A DNA stretch of 13,572 nt from JAVVUJ01 sp964461765 (GTDB lineage Bacteria > Bacillota > Clostridia > Peptostreptococcales > Anaerovoracaceae): the NCBI GenBank assembly GCA_964461765.1, contig CAYWVS010000080.1, positions 1-13,572 of the forward strand. Reading direction: 5' to 3'. The translations under genes and the position numbers were made by a program. Under the pieces are notes generated by a model. It did no database searches and had not been told where the DNA came from. It worked only from the letters and a program-made list of their open reading frames with translations. How positions within the stretch are numbered: the first letter of the stretch is position 1; each line of letters starts with the position of its first letter. Positions 13,058-13,572 of the stretch are shown here, piece after piece.

Positions 13058-13572
13058 TTACAGTGAAGGACTAGTCAATTTGATTGGTTTACATTTTACG
13101 AATTGACCGGCACCTTTTTTACCTAGGAACTCACCGTCTTTGTATACTAGATTTCCTCTGCTGTAGGTAGCTACAGGATAACCCTTCAACTCAGCGCCTT
13201 CCCAGATGGTATGGTCATTATCTCCGTGCATCTTGTCATTGGTGATGACAAAATCTTTTGTTGGATCATAGATGACAATATCTGCATCAGAGCCAGGTAC
13301 GAGCATTCCTTTTTGTGGGGCGCATCCAAATAGTTTTGCTACGTTTGTACAACAAACTTCTACTACCTTATTAAAAGAGATACGACCTTTGTTGGCTTCG
13401 CTCAGCATGTAAGGGTACATGTTTTCAATGCCGGCACATCCGTTTGGAATCTTCATGAAGTTGTCCTTGCCCCAATCTTTTTCATGTGATTGGAATGGGC
13501 AGTGGTCAGTGGCAACGGTGCTGATATCGCCCCTTTTGATGCCTTCCCATAGAGCATCTTGGCTTTCTTTTC
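13058..13572 (-). CDS. Dihydropyrimidinase / D-hydantoinase, C-terminal part (5' end outside window)
   Basis: This is a cyclic amidohydrolase of the dihydropyrimidinase family, which opens dihydropyrimidine, hydantoin or related rings. The frame is open to the window edge; the first readable residues are KESQDALWEGIKRGDISTVATDHCPF, so the ATG at 13456 is internal. The TDHCPF motif (Asp codon 13507-13505) supplies the conserved metal-site Asp. Further family motifs are NGCAGIENMYPYM, CTNVAKLFGCAPQKGMLVPGSDADIVIYDP, and the C-terminal HTIWEGAELKGYPVATYSRGNLVYKDGEF. About 170 residues, the last third of a protein of around 460, are present and intact. In anaerobes such genes often sit in purine or pyrimidine breakdown clusters, but no partner is visible here, so the natural substrate is open. 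The gene ends at TAA 13060-13058, close to a strong terminator. Confidence 0.93.
   Translation of the reverse strand, partial: KESQDALWEGIKRGDISTVATDHCPFQSHEKDWGKDNFMKIPNGCAGIENMYPYMLSEANKGRISFNKVVEVCCTNVAKLFGCAPQKGMLVPGSDADIVIYDPTKDFVITNDKMHGDNDHTIWEGAELKGYPVATYSRGNLVYKDGEFLGKKGAGQFVKCKPIKLTSPSL

Overview
The window looks like a scaffold piece from a low-GC anaerobic member of the Bacillota, most likely class Clostridia. The reasons are A+T-rich intergenic DNA, strong AGGAGG-type ribosome binding sites, GTG starts, sigma-A promoters with 17-bp spacers, an adenosylcobalamin-dependent class II ribonucleotide reductase and a cytoplasmic DEAD-box helicase of CshA/DeaD type. The family or genus cannot be fixed from the sequence alone. 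A run of 100 N at 12686-12785 marks a scaffold join.

Layout. Bases 1-613 hold the C-terminal third of the disaggregase ClpB, which converges on a leftward two-gene unit (3895 to 743) for aconitase and isocitrate dehydrogenase. These enzymes carry citrate to 2-oxoglutarate; the unit is read from a near-perfect promoter that sits in a 44-bp tandem repeat. Divergent from it is nrdJ (4329-6680). Its promoter overlaps two sequences that match the NrdR operator at the canonical 32-bp spacing. An endonuclease/exonuclease/phosphatase-family protein follows (6763-7551). It converges on a leftward DNA methyltransferase (8929-7625) whose C-terminus resembles a staphylococcal-nuclease domain that has lost most catalytic residues. 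A DEAD-box RNA helicase (9218-10876) diverges from the methyltransferase.

The right quarter (10869-12995) is accessory DNA. It contains one gene of the Rpn / PD-(D/E)XK putative-transposase family (11378-12346), flanked on both sides by at least seven copies of a nested palindromic repeat. The repeat keeps its fold while arm sequences change in a paired way. Repeat sequence forms the last ten codons and the stop of the Rpn gene, and a 12-bp arm sequence is duplicated over the stop of the helicase gene. The Rpn protein has Lys where the family normally has its catalytic Glu. The N run lies inside a 199-bp tandem repeat of this material. The window closes with the C-terminal part of a leftward dihydropyrimidinase/hydantoinase gene.

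The best candidate for something undescribed is the palindrome family plus its resident Rpn gene, which resembles in layout the REP/RAYT arrangement of other bacteria. The methyltransferase-SNase fusion comes second. Both are readings of sequence only.
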